A program made the position numbers and the translations under genes. Positions 7,736 to 14,394 of a DNA stretch of 17,748 nt are shown here, piece by piece; position 1 is the stretch's first letter; every line of letters begins with the position of its first letter. Origin of the DNA: JBBTVO01 sp038058335 (GTDB taxonomy: Bacteria > Patescibacteriota > Microgenomatia > Levybacterales > UBA12049); the NCBI GenBank assembly GCA_038058335.1, contig JBBUBI010000066.1, positions 1 to 17,748 of the forward strand, in the 5' to 3' direction. The notes beneath the pieces were generated by a model that saw nothing but the letters and a program-made list of their open reading frames with translations, was not told the DNA's origin and searched no databases.

Positions 7736-8413
7736 TTAAGTTTTGCTTACTACAATGCGATCTTTCCCATTTTCTTTCGCATCTAAGACTCCTCTGTCTG
7801 CTCTTGCTAGCAATTCATCGGGAGTTTCATCTCCCGTTAGAGTAGAGAGGCCAATGGAAGCTGTGACTTTAAACCCACTTTCAAGCATTTTTGGTTGTAA
7901 TTCTGTTGATATTCTCTTTGCTAAACCTGTTGCTTCATCAATTGTTGACCCCGGCATTATTACAAAAAACTCATCTCCACCATATCTACATGCTACAGCT
8001 TCTCTGCTAGTTTCATGATTTAAAAAATCTGCCCACATTTTTATGACCTGGTTTCCTGCCTCGTGTCCTTGGGTGTCATTTACCTGCTTAAAGCCATCAA
8101 GGTCTAGCATTATAACTGAAAGCGAATGACCCATTCTTGTTGCAAGCGCTATCTGTTGATCAAGTATTTTTATTCCAGATATGCGAGTCTTAAGGCCGGT
8201 TGCCGGATCTTCGTCTCTTTGTTCCTCTAAATTTGCAAACTCTTGCCCTAAAGCTTCTGCGACTTGATCTAAAGGTTTTTCTCGTAAGGCCTGTTTTATT
8301 CTATCAAAATGAAATTGAGCCCGATCTGGCTCTCCCTTACGGGCTGTAGCTACTATTTGCTCAATTGGAATTCCAATTCCAGATTTTGGTTGTTCAGTAC
8401 CGGTATCATTCAT
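7736..8413 (-). CDS. Soluble GGDEF-domain protein (putative diguanylate cyclase)
   Basis: Predicted to make cyclic di-GMP from two GTP. The protein is 225 aa with no signal peptide or membrane segment. Residues 1-65 are a charged, probably helical region I cannot assign. The GGDEF domain spans about 66-222, with DPATGLKTR at its start, metal-binding LDLDGFKQVND (103-113), GHEAGN and an intact active-site loop RYGGDEFF (143-150). It ends with ASIGLST and ADRGVLDAKENGKDRI. The RxxD inhibitory site normally found just before GGDEF is not obvious. The ATG overlaps the gatB stop (ATGA), so it is translated from the gat-dnaE message. A degenerate or regulatory role is possible, but the catalytic motif looks complete. 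Confidence 0.9.
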   Translation of the reverse strand: MNDTGTEQPKSGIGIPIEQIVATARKGEPDRAQFHFDRIKQALREKPLDQVAEALGQEFANLEEQRDEDPATGLKTRISGIKILDQQIALATRMGHSLSVIMLDLDGFKQVNDTQGHEAGNQVIKMWADFLNHETSREAVACRYGGDEFFVIMPGSTIDEATGLAKRISTELQPKMLESGFKVTASIGLSTLTGDETPDELLARADRGVLDAKENGKDRIVVSKT

Positions 8414-9723
8414 TTGAGTTGTTTATTTATTTCTTCAATTATTATTCTTGTATCGATTTTTTGTTTTAGAATCGACATTGTTTTTCCAATTAGGAACTGC
8501 AAGGCTTGTGTTTTTCCTGCTTTGTAGTCGTTTGTCGCCTGAGGACTTTGAGCAAGGACTTCACCAACGACCTTAGATATTTTGTCATTATCTATAGTAG
8601 CATAGCTTGAAGTTGAGATAATAGCCTTAATAAGTTCCGCTGGGAGTGTATTTTCTAAATTTATCTTCTTATTGATAATATAATTTGCAAGAGATTTTGG
8701 GCTCACGTTATGATCTTTCCCGATCCTTACAGCTTCTTCAAAATAATCTGCACTTTCTATTGCCCGCGTAAGAATTTCAGAATCATATTCTGAAATTTGA
8801 AATTCCGAAATAAATCTACCTTTTTTAGCTATTGGCAATTCAGGAATTTGCTTTTTAAGTTCTGCTAGTTGATCTCGTGACCATCTTATTGGAGGGATAT
8901 CAGGGTCGGGAAAATATCTATAATCACTCGCTTCTTCTTTCACTCTCTGGCTTACGGTTTTTTGTTTTGCCTCATTCCATCCTCTTGTTTCTTGTAGGGG
9001 AGTTGCTTTCTTTTCAAGAATTTCTGTTTGCCTTTTTATTTCAAAGTCTATTGCTTTTTCTACAAATCGGAAAGAATTTATATTTTTAACTTCAACTTTA
9101 TAATTAGGTAGATCAGTTTGTCCTGGAATCCTAAGCGAAATATTAGGCTCAAGCCTCATATCGCCTTTTTCCATGTCGGCGTTTGAAATTTCAAGATACC
9201 TTACGATCTGCTGAAGCTTCTTCAAATAATCAACTACGTCTTTTGCATTGTCAAAATCCGGCTCCGTAACTATTTCTATAAGAGGAACACCGCTTCGGTT
9301 AAAATCAATTAAAGTAACTTCTTCACCATCTACATTTCCGTGAATCAGTTTTCCGGTATCTTCTTCCATATGGACGCGTGTTATTCCAATTGTCTTACCG
9401 GTGTTAAGCTTGATATTTCCCGCAAGGCAAAAAGGCTCATCATATTGAGATATCTGATAGCCTTTGGAAAGATCAGGATAGAAATAATTTTTTCTATCAA
9501 ATTTCGAGAAGAGAGGAATATTGCAATTTAAGGCCATTCCGAGAATTACGCACCACTCAACTGCGGTTTTATTCGGTATCGGAAGTGCACCTGGTAGTCC
9601 TAGACAGACAGGACATGTGTGCGTGTTGGGTTTTTGTCCAAAATAGTCAGCAGAACATCCGCAGAACATTTTTGATTTTGTTTTTAGCTCAACGTGAACT
9701 TCAAGTCCAATTACCGGTTTCAT
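8410..9723 (-). CDS. gatB: Asp-tRNA(Asn)/Glu-tRNA(Gln) amidotransferase subunit B
   Basis: Kinase/tRNA-binding subunit of GatCAB, which activates Glu- or Asp-tRNA with ATP and amidates it with ammonia from GatA. It is 437 aa, somewhat short against about 475. The N-terminus is canonical: GLEVHVELKTKSKMFCGCS, then HTCPVCLGLPGALP with the zinc cysteines (CxC and CPxC), KNYFYPDLSKGYQISQYDEP, and HMEEDTGKLIH. DFNRSGVPLIEIVTEPDF and SLRIPG are also present. The shortening falls in the helical/tail region, where about 35 residues between the two subdomains seem missing, but NDYKAGKTQALQFLIGKTM of the YqeY-like tail remains. ATGA overlap with gatA upstream and with the GGDEF gene downstream. Confidence 0.96.
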   Translation of the reverse strand: MKPVIGLEVHVELKTKSKMFCGCSADYFGQKPNTHTCPVCLGLPGALPIPNKTAVEWCVILGMALNCNIPLFSKFDRKNYFYPDLSKGYQISQYDEPFCLAGNIKLNTGKTIGITRVHMEEDTGKLIHGNVDGEEVTLIDFNRSGVPLIEIVTEPDFDNAKDVVDYLKKLQQIVRYLEISNADMEKGDMRLEPNISLRIPGQTDLPNYKVEVKNINSFRFVEKAIDFEIKRQTEILEKKATPLQETRGWNEAKQKTVSQRVKEEASDYRYFPDPDIPPIRWSRDQLAELKKQIPELPIAKKGRFISEFQISEYDSEILTRAIESADYFEEAVRIGKDHNVSPKSLANYIINKKINLENTLPAELIKAIISTSSYATIDNDKISKVVGEVLAQSPQATNDYKAGKTQALQFLIGKTMSILKQKIDTRIIIEEINKQLK

Positions 9724-11099
9724 AATCCAGAATCCTCAACAGCTTGGCCTACCTGAAAAAGTCTTCCTTCAGAAAAATGTGGTCCCAAGATTTGCATTCC
9801 TACAGGAAGATCATCAATTAATCCAATTGGAACCGAAAGCCCCGGAATTCCTGCCAAATTTGCTGTAACTGTATAAATATCTGATAGATACATTGCCAAA
9901 GGATCAGAAGTTTTTTCTCCGAGTTTCCAAGGCAAAGTTGGGGAGACTGGTGTGATAATTACATCAACTTCTTTAAATGCATCATCGAAGTCCTTTTTTA
10001 TCAAAGTTCTTGCCTGCATTGCTTTTTTGTAGTAGGCATCATAATAACCGGAAGAAAGTACATATGTCCCAAGCATTATTCTTCTTTTTGCTTCTTCTCC
10101 AAAAAGATCCCTACCGTTTCCATATCTAATTCCATCGTATCTCCCAAGATTAGAAGATACTTCAGCCGGTTGGATTATGTAATAGCAGGCATTTGCGTGT
10201 TTTGTATTAGGTAAAGAAATAATTTCTATTTTTGCTCCTCGCTTTTCCAAAGATTTTACTTCTTTCTCAATTCCTTCTTTTATTTTCCTATCAAGGCCTT
10301 CCGTAAAATATTCCTTCGGTAGCCCAATTTTTACGCCTTTTATATCTTTTCTTAAATAACTTTCATAATCATCAACCTTCTCATTTGTTGTAGTTGCATC
10401 ATTCATGTCTCTTCCTGCAGTAATTGAAAGGATTAAAGCAGATTCCTCGACATATCTTGTAAAATGTCCAATACTATCAAGAGATGAAGCCATTGCGATT
10501 ATTCCATACCTACTGACTCTTCCATAAGTTGGTTTAAGTCCGACTACATTACAAAAACTTGCAGGAAGTCTTATGGATCCACCCGTATCTGTTCCCATTG
10601 AGGCAAAACACATATTATCAGCAACCGAAACAGCAGAGCCGGAGCTGGATCCTCCTGGAACATAGCCTTCAAGATAAGGATTTTCTGTCGATCCATAGTC
10701 GGAGTTCTCTCCGCTTGATCCGTGTGCCCAAGCATCGCAGTTTGTTTTTCCAATTATAATAGCGCCTGCATCTTCAAGTTTTTCTACAACCGTAGCGCTG
10801 TATTGGGGGATGTAATTATCTAAAACTTTTGAAGCAGCTGTAGTTCTGATCCCTTTTGTAAGATATATATCCTTAATTGAGATCGGAATTCCTAGGAGTG
10901 GAAGGTCGACTCCATCTTTAATTTTTTTGTCAGCTTCTTTCGCTTTTTCAAGTGCCTCTTTTTCACAAACCGTGATAAAGGCGTTTAATTTATTATCTTT
11001 TATATCTGAGAGGCAGTCTTTTACAACCCATTCGGAAGAAAATTGTCTTTTTTTAAAACCATCTCTCAAGCCTTTAATAGAATATGCTGAGTAGTTCAT
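9720..11099 (-). CDS. gatA: Asp-tRNA(Asn)/Glu-tRNA(Gln) amidotransferase subunit A (amidase)
   Basis: Amidase-signature subunit that hydrolyses glutamine and passes ammonia to GatB. It is 459 aa, close to the family norm. The Ser-cisSer-Lys triad is visible: Lys76 in GIPISIKDIY, the cis-Ser at about 151 in VPGGSSSGSAVSVA, and the nucleophile Ser175 in GTDTGGSIRLPA. The glutamine-pocket blocks KPTYGRVSRYGIIAMASSLD and GIPGLSVPIGLIDDLPVGMQ are present. Start and stop overlap gatC and gatB by ATGA, so the three subunits are probably made in step. The gene is in the order gatC-gatA-gatB, the usual bacterial arrangement. Confidence 0.98.
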   Translation of the reverse strand: MNYSAYSIKGLRDGFKKRQFSSEWVVKDCLSDIKDNKLNAFITVCEKEALEKAKEADKKIKDGVDLPLLGIPISIKDIYLTKGIRTTAASKVLDNYIPQYSATVVEKLEDAGAIIIGKTNCDAWAHGSSGENSDYGSTENPYLEGYVPGGSSSGSAVSVADNMCFASMGTDTGGSIRLPASFCNVVGLKPTYGRVSRYGIIAMASSLDSIGHFTRYVEESALILSITAGRDMNDATTTNEKVDDYESYLRKDIKGVKIGLPKEYFTEGLDRKIKEGIEKEVKSLEKRGAKIEIISLPNTKHANACYYIIQPAEVSSNLGRYDGIRYGNGRDLFGEEAKRRIMLGTYVLSSGYYDAYYKKAMQARTLIKKDFDDAFKEVDVIITPVSPTLPWKLGEKTSDPLAMYLSDIYTVTANLAGIPGLSVPIGLIDDLPVGMQILGPHFSEGRLFQVGQAVEDSGL

Positions 11100-11371
11100 A
11101 ATACTTTCTTAACCTTAAACATTCCATTATGTATACTTTTGGTATTAAAGAGTGCTTCATCTTGGGGGAGGGAAGGAGAAGTTTTATCATCCCGGGATAT
11201 ATTTTCCAGACCTGTGATTTGGCTTGTTATTTCAACATTTTTCGTATCTACAGAGTTTAATTGTTCTATGTAAGTAAGTATTTCCGAAAGTTGTTTCTCA
11301 AACTTTTTTTCTTCTTCATCTGAAAGCGGAAGATTTGCAAGTTTTGCTACATGTTTTACGTTAATTTTCAT
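11096..11371 (-). CDS. gatC: Asp-tRNA(Asn)/Glu-tRNA(Gln) amidotransferase subunit C
   Basis: Small scaffold that wraps around and ties GatA to GatB, 91 aa from the chosen start. The N-terminus KINVKHVAKLANLPLSDEEE is the family signature ('v.hlAkLarL.lseeE'), followed by FEKQLSEILTYIEQLNSVDT. The C-terminal tail has FNTKSIHNGMFKVKKVL, resembling the usual '.n.p....gff.VpkVl'. The frame is open further upstream, but ATG 11371 matches the family start and lies 6 nt after a perfect TATAAT. That implies leaderless translation from the first gene of the operon. Confidence 0.95.
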   Translation of the reverse strand: MKINVKHVAKLANLPLSDEEEKKFEKQLSEILTYIEQLNSVDTKNVEITSQITGLENISRDDKTSPSLPQDEALFNTKSIHNGMFKVKKVL

Positions 11372-11377
11372 GAAGAT

Positions 11378-11406
11378 ATTATATGTCTTTACTCTCATGT
11401 TAGCAA
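11378..11406 (-). promoter_or_regulatory. Predicted promoter of the gatCAB-GGDEF-dnaE operon (leaderless)
   Basis: On the minus strand there is TTGCTA (11406-11401), a 17-nt spacer, then a perfect TATAAT (11383-11378), with ATCTTC separating it from the gatC ATG. The seventh base after the -10 is the A of the ATG. No Shine-Dalgarno is present. Confidence 0.72.
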
Positions 11407-11435
11407 TAACTGTGAAGGTGTATTTTGATATTGAA

Positions 11436-11457
11436 AATCTCAATTGACAGTGAGATT
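11436..11457. repeat. Inverted repeat around the -35 of the plus-strand gene (operator candidate)
   Basis: The arms AATCTCA (11436-11442) and TGAGATT (11451-11457) are exact inverse complements, separated by 8 nt that contain the perfect TTGACA hexamer. The dyad sits in the divergent gatC/plus-strand intergenic region, where a repressor dimer would block the rightward promoter. Function is inferred only from position and symmetry. Confidence 0.45.
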
Positions 11458-11472
11458 ATTTTGTGTAATTAT
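11444..11472 (+). promoter_or_regulatory. Predicted promoter of the 11480 gene (leaderless)
   Basis: A perfect TTGACA (11444-11449), a 17-nt spacer, then AATTAT (11467-11472; 4 of 6 matches to consensus), 7 nt before ATG 11480. Predicted +1 at about 11479. The alternative ATG at 11471 would lie inside the -10. Confidence 0.6.
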
Positions 11473-11479
11473 GGAGTTC

Positions 11480-11794
11480 ATGTTAACTAAAAACGATTTA
11501 AAACAGATTGATAATCTTGTCAAGAAGAATATCGACGTAAGAGTTCCAAGGATTATCGATGCTAGGGTCTCTAAAATTATTGATGCTAGAGTCCCTAAAA
11601 TTATAAAATCTGCGTTTCAAGAATTTTATGATTCAATTTTTGAACCCTATGTTAATAAAAATGAGAAAGAACATAGCGAGATGATTGGGGAAATAAAATT
11701 ACTTAGAAAAGATACGGATGAGATAAGAGAATACGTTAGGGATCACGATCAGCGACTTGAAACTCTTGAAACTGCGACTTCCTCCAGAAATTAA
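11480..11794 (+). CDS. Small coiled-coil protein with octapeptide repeats, function unknown
   Basis: I do not recognise a named family. The product is 104 aa from ATG 11480, charged, without signal peptide or membrane segment. It opens MLTKNDLKQIDNLVKKNI. It continues with three in-frame octapeptide units of the form I-D-x-R-V-x-x-I (residues 18-41). A possible coiled coil rich in E, K and D covers residues 60-97 and ends DHDQRLETLETATSSRN. The layout of a short helical head plus a C-terminal heptad region resembles small proteins I associate with CPR genomes; that is an impression, not an identification. ATG 11480 is chosen over upstream TTG 11444 and ATG 11471 because those overlap the predicted promoter. 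Oriented opposite to nearly every other gene here. Confidence 0.7.
   Translation: MLTKNDLKQIDNLVKKNIDVRVPRIIDARVSKIIDARVPKIIKSAFQEFYDSIFEPYVNKNEKEHSEMIGEIKLLRKDTDEIREYVRDHDQRLETLETATSSRN
11531..11602 (+). repeat. Three tandem 24-nt repeats inside the 11480 gene
   Basis: The units are 11531-11554, 11555-11578 and 11579-11602, each coding for eight residues of the pattern IDxRVxxI. Units 2 and 3 differ at 3 of 24 bases; unit 1 is more diverged. This suggests growth by in-frame duplication, with the newest copies adjacent. Confidence 0.85.
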
Positions 11795-11825
11795 TCGCTG
11801 AAGCTGCTCTAATCAACAACCAAAC

Positions 11826-11854
11826 TTGATTTTTATCCCATAGTCAAGTAAAGT
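11826..11854 (+). promoter_or_regulatory. Predicted promoter of the 11862 gene (leaderless)
   Basis: TTGATT (11826-11831), a 17-nt spacer, then TAAAGT (11849-11854), 7 nt before ATG 11862. Each hexamer matches consensus at 4 of 6 positions. No Shine-Dalgarno lies before the ATG. Confidence 0.5.
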
Positions 11855-11861
11855 CATCTTT

Positions 11862-12248
11862 ATGAAAACTCTTGAGCAAGCGGAGGATGATGCAAGGCGA
11901 ATCAATCCCGCTCTTGATAATGCGCTAAGCAGAGTCGAAGAAGAAAAAGTACGATACTTAGAGCCTGTAGTTGAATATTTTGGTCATCTAGAGGAAGAAA
12001 TTGCCGAAATGCAAATCGCTTCTAGATTTAGGAGAGACAAGAAGCCAGATTTTAGGGGTATTGTGGGAACGAATCCGATGCTTACGGATCTAAACGAGGC
12101 TGAATATAAAAGAGCACAGTTAAAATCAGACCTTGATAGAGTTAGAGGAAAGGCAATGATTTTAATAGGTGAGGTTGAGACACTAGTGATGGATATGGAA
12201 GCCACTAAAATAGAAGATCAGATTGATTCAATTAAAGATTCTTCTTAA
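11862..12248 (+). CDS. Small acidic helical protein, function unknown
   Basis: Not recognised. The product is 128 aa, acidic and highly charged, with no membrane segment or signal peptide. It appears to be two helical stretches (about 1-55 and 78-125) around a short linker with DKKPDFRGIVGTNPMLTD (58-76). The second stretch, EAEYKRAQLKSDLDRVRGKA onward, could be a coiled coil. It follows the other plus-strand gene by 67 nt and has its own promoter-like sequence, so the two may or may not be co-transcribed. Its last 21 nt overlap the 3' end of gatD on the other strand. Codon use looks like its neighbours, and the frame is intact from a clean ATG, so I regard it as a real gene. Confidence 0.7.
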   Translation: MKTLEQAEDDARRINPALDNALSRVEEEKVRYLEPVVEYFGHLEEEIAEMQIASRFRRDKKPDFRGIVGTNPMLTDLNEAEYKRAQLKSDLDRVRGKAMILIGEVETLVMDMEATKIEDQIDSIKDSS

Positions 12249-12971
12249 CATAATCTTCTTTGCTTTTTGAGAGAGGGAGTCGTCGAGTTTTTCAAGTTTT
12301 ATTTTCTTTTTATACTTCCGTTCCAGCGCAATTTCAATTAACCAGTCAGCAATCTCAGGATTTTTAGGTAGAATTGGGCCGTGAAGGTAAGTTCCGATTG
12401 AGTTTTTATAAATTGTTCCTTCCTTCTTGTCTTCCCCATTATTCCCAAATCCTTTTACGACTTGTGCAAATGGTTTCAATTTATCTCCCAGACATGTTCG
12501 TCCTCCGTGATTCTCAAAGCCTACAATTATATTGTTATTAGTATCTTTAATCACGACGTTACCAATAAGCCTATCTTTTCCTTCTCCCGGATGTTCCGTA
12601 TAAAGATCAAAAATTCCCAAGCCTTTTATTTTAGTTCCGTCAGCATCTTTATAATATTTGCCAAGAAACTGATAGGCACCGCAGATGTATAGTCCCGGCG
12701 TACCATTTTCAATTTTCTTTTTTAAGATACTAATCTTTTGCTGCGTAAAATCTTTTGAAACAATTTGCTGTTGAGTATCCTGTGCGCCACCCATAAATAA
12801 AATATCAATATTATTAAGCAGCTTTTCATCGAAACCCTCATTAAGATTCAATACTTCTGCTTTTGTTCCTCGCCATTCACATCTTTTTTGAAGAACAATA
12901 ATATTGCCCCTGTCACCATAAGTGCTCATAAGATCAGAGTAGAGCCAGCCAATAGTTAATTTATATTCCAT
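12228..12971 (-). CDS. gatD: Lipid II isoglutaminyl synthase, glutaminase subunit GatD
   Basis: Class I (CobB/CobQ-like) glutaminase that feeds ammonia to MurT for amidation of the peptidoglycan stem glutamate. It is 247 aa. The opening LTIGWLYSDLMSTYGDRGNI matches the GatD start. The nucleophile is Cys97 in LYICGAYQFLG and the catalytic histidine is His197 in TYLHGPILPKNP. Arg134 in DRLIGN corresponds to the arginine implicated in lipid II glutamate binding in the Staphylococcus enzyme. Its position directly after murT separates it from cobyric acid synthases. The ATG lies 58 nt after the murT stop without a Shine-Dalgarno; a weak TAGCAT sits 6 nt before it. The 3' end overlaps a convergent gene. 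Confidence 0.93.
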   Translation of the reverse strand: MEYKLTIGWLYSDLMSTYGDRGNIIVLQKRCEWRGTKAEVLNLNEGFDEKLLNNIDILFMGGAQDTQQQIVSKDFTQQKISILKKKIENGTPGLYICGAYQFLGKYYKDADGTKIKGLGIFDLYTEHPGEGKDRLIGNVVIKDTNNNIIVGFENHGGRTCLGDKLKPFAQVVKGFGNNGEDKKEGTIYKNSIGTYLHGPILPKNPEIADWLIEIALERKYKKKIKLEKLDDSLSQKAKKIMLRRIFN

Positions 12972-13000
12972 AATTTAATGCTAAGAATTAACCTCTTCTA

Positions 13001-13021
13001 ATACCACAGGTATACTGGTAT
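13001..13021. repeat. Inverted repeat between murT and gatD
   Basis: The arms ATACCA (13001-13006) and TGGTAT (13016-13021) are exact inverse complements around a 9-nt loop. No T-run follows in the transcribed direction, so it is not a standard terminator. It lies just upstream of a weak -10-like TAGCAT (12983-12978) before gatD and could be a protein site or an mRNA hairpin. Chance is possible. Confidence 0.3.
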
Positions 13022-13029
13022 ATCTGCAG

Positions 13030-14307
13030 TTATAGAATTTTTCTTCCTATTAGTATTTTACGTAAATCAAGCATTGCAGAATAGGTTGGTAATATATATA
13101 GCTTCTCAGTATTTGGCGTAGAATCAACTGATTCGTCGATTGCGTCACTAAGCACTTCGTATGCTTTAACGTCGTTTCTATCGGCGTATTTAAGCCTTAG
13201 AGCCATATCGTAGGCCCGATCTCCTGAGACAGCGATGTTTTTGAAGTTTCCTAAATTATTTTCAAAGTCCACATCCCATATCCATGAAACATCACGGCCG
13301 TCGGGAATTCTGTCATTTAAGATAATAAGTAAATTTTTTGCTTTAAGATCATTTATTGTCTCAAGGGATTGATTAAAACTTGCAGGATTTTTGGAGAGAA
13401 AGATTTGAATTTTTTTATTCTCGTATTCAATTATCTCCTGTCTTCCAAATGCAGGCTTAAAATTCCTTAAAGCTTCAATAGATATGTTATCTGATATTCC
13501 GAGTATTTTTGCAGTCAAAACAGCGGCATTGGTATTGTATTTATTATAAAGACCGGGTAGGGGATACATCTGAAATTTTTCAAGATCAAGCTTTGGTCTT
13601 TTGAGACCGCATTTGTCACAAAGCCAGTCGCCAAGATGTGAAAAGGTAGTATTTTTATAGTACAGTCTATTTCCGCATTTTGGACAATAAGTTGAGTCTG
13701 AAGCATGCTCTCGATCGGAATTACTTCCTGTAACGCCGAAATATTTAGTATTCTTGATATTCTTGCCAAGAAGAGCGATCTTGGGATCGTCTACATTCAG
13801 TATTAGGGTGGTACTCTTATCAACCGTGTTTATGGCTTTTTTCCATTTGTCTGCGACAATATCAACTTCTCCATATCTATCAAGCTGGTCTCGGAATAAA
13901 TTAAGCAGAACAATAATTTGAGGATTTAGATTTCGTAAAACAATTGGGAGAGAATTTTCGTCTACTTCGAATACTGCAAAATCGTAGTTAATCTTACCTG
14001 TTAAATCAGATTGGTTGATTAGCGAAGAGGCTAGGCCGTTCAACAAGTTTGCGCCTCCCTCGTTCTGAAACACTTTTCTGTCATTTTTCTCAAGAATTGT
14101 CTGGATAAGTTTTCCTGTAGTTGTTTTACCATTTGTTCCCGCAACTAAGATTATTTTTAACTCTTTGTTTCTAGATAGAAGTTTTTTTATGAAGTTTTTA
14201 TCACTCTCAAGTGCAATATGTCCCGGCCAAGTAGAGCCTGATCCGAGATTGAAAGTTTTGGAAATTAACAAAACTAACTTCCCCAAAGCTATTAGAAAAA
14301 AAGTCAT
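13030..14307 (-). CDS. murT: Lipid II isoglutaminyl synthase, Mur-ligase-like subunit MurT
   Basis: ATP-dependent Mur-ligase-like subunit that activates the D-Glu carboxylate of lipid II and amidates it with ammonia from GatD. It is 425 aa, the normal length. The N-terminus has LGSGSTWPGHIAL; the P-loop is GTNGKTTT (57-64); NLFRDQLDRYGEVD (136-149) is a Mur signature. A MurT-specific four-cysteine zinc ribbon is complete (Cys208, Cys211, Cys230, Cys233). The C-terminal DUF1727 part carries DGRDVSWIWDVDFE (336-349), including the aspartate proposed to assist GatD. The zinc ribbon and gatD downstream separate it from MurE and MurC. ATG 14307 follows a perfect TATAAT by 6 nt. Confidence 0.95.
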   Translation of the reverse strand: MTFFLIALGKLVLLISKTFNLGSGSTWPGHIALESDKNFIKKLLSRNKELKIILVAGTNGKTTTGKLIQTILEKNDRKVFQNEGGANLLNGLASSLINQSDLTGKINYDFAVFEVDENSLPIVLRNLNPQIIVLLNLFRDQLDRYGEVDIVADKWKKAINTVDKSTTLILNVDDPKIALLGKNIKNTKYFGVTGSNSDREHASDSTYCPKCGNRLYYKNTTFSHLGDWLCDKCGLKRPKLDLEKFQMYPLPGLYNKYNTNAAVLTAKILGISDNISIEALRNFKPAFGRQEIIEYENKKIQIFLSKNPASFNQSLETINDLKAKNLLIILNDRIPDGRDVSWIWDVDFENNLGNFKNIAVSGDRAYDMALRLKYADRNDVKAYEVLSDAIDESVDSTPNTEKLYILPTYSAMLDLRKILIGRKIL

Positions 14308-14313
14308 AAGGAG

Positions 14314-14344
14314 ATTATACTATGGATCCGTCTATAACGGTCAG
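14314..14344 (-). promoter_or_regulatory. Predicted promoter of murT-gatD (leaderless)
   Basis: A perfect TATAAT (14319-14314) lies 6 nt before the murT ATG on the minus strand, so +1 would be the A of the ATG. The best -35 is CTGACC (14344-14339) with a long 19-nt spacer, so the -35 is weak. No Shine-Dalgarno; the bases before the ATG are CTCCTT, the opposite of one. Confidence 0.6.
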
Positions 14345-14394
14345 GATAATCTTGAGCACTCTTCACTAACGTTTTAAAGTTATTTCTAACCAAA

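Noticed and set aside
11372..11443. N-terminal extension of gatC to 11443
   Set aside because: The extra residues do not match GatC, and the stretch contains the TTGCTA / TATAAT promoter.
12235..12257. AAGATT / AATCTT hairpin near the convergent gene ends as a terminator
   Set aside because: Six AT-rich pairs around an 11-nt loop is too weak, and no clean T-run follows on either strand.
14308..14369. Plus-strand AAGGAG followed 8 nt later by ATG and a 15-codon reading frame (14322-14369)
   Set aside because: The Shine-Dalgarno-like bases are the complement of the spacer after the murT -10, and the peptide is tiny with no plus-strand promoter. Coincidence is more likely than a leader peptide.
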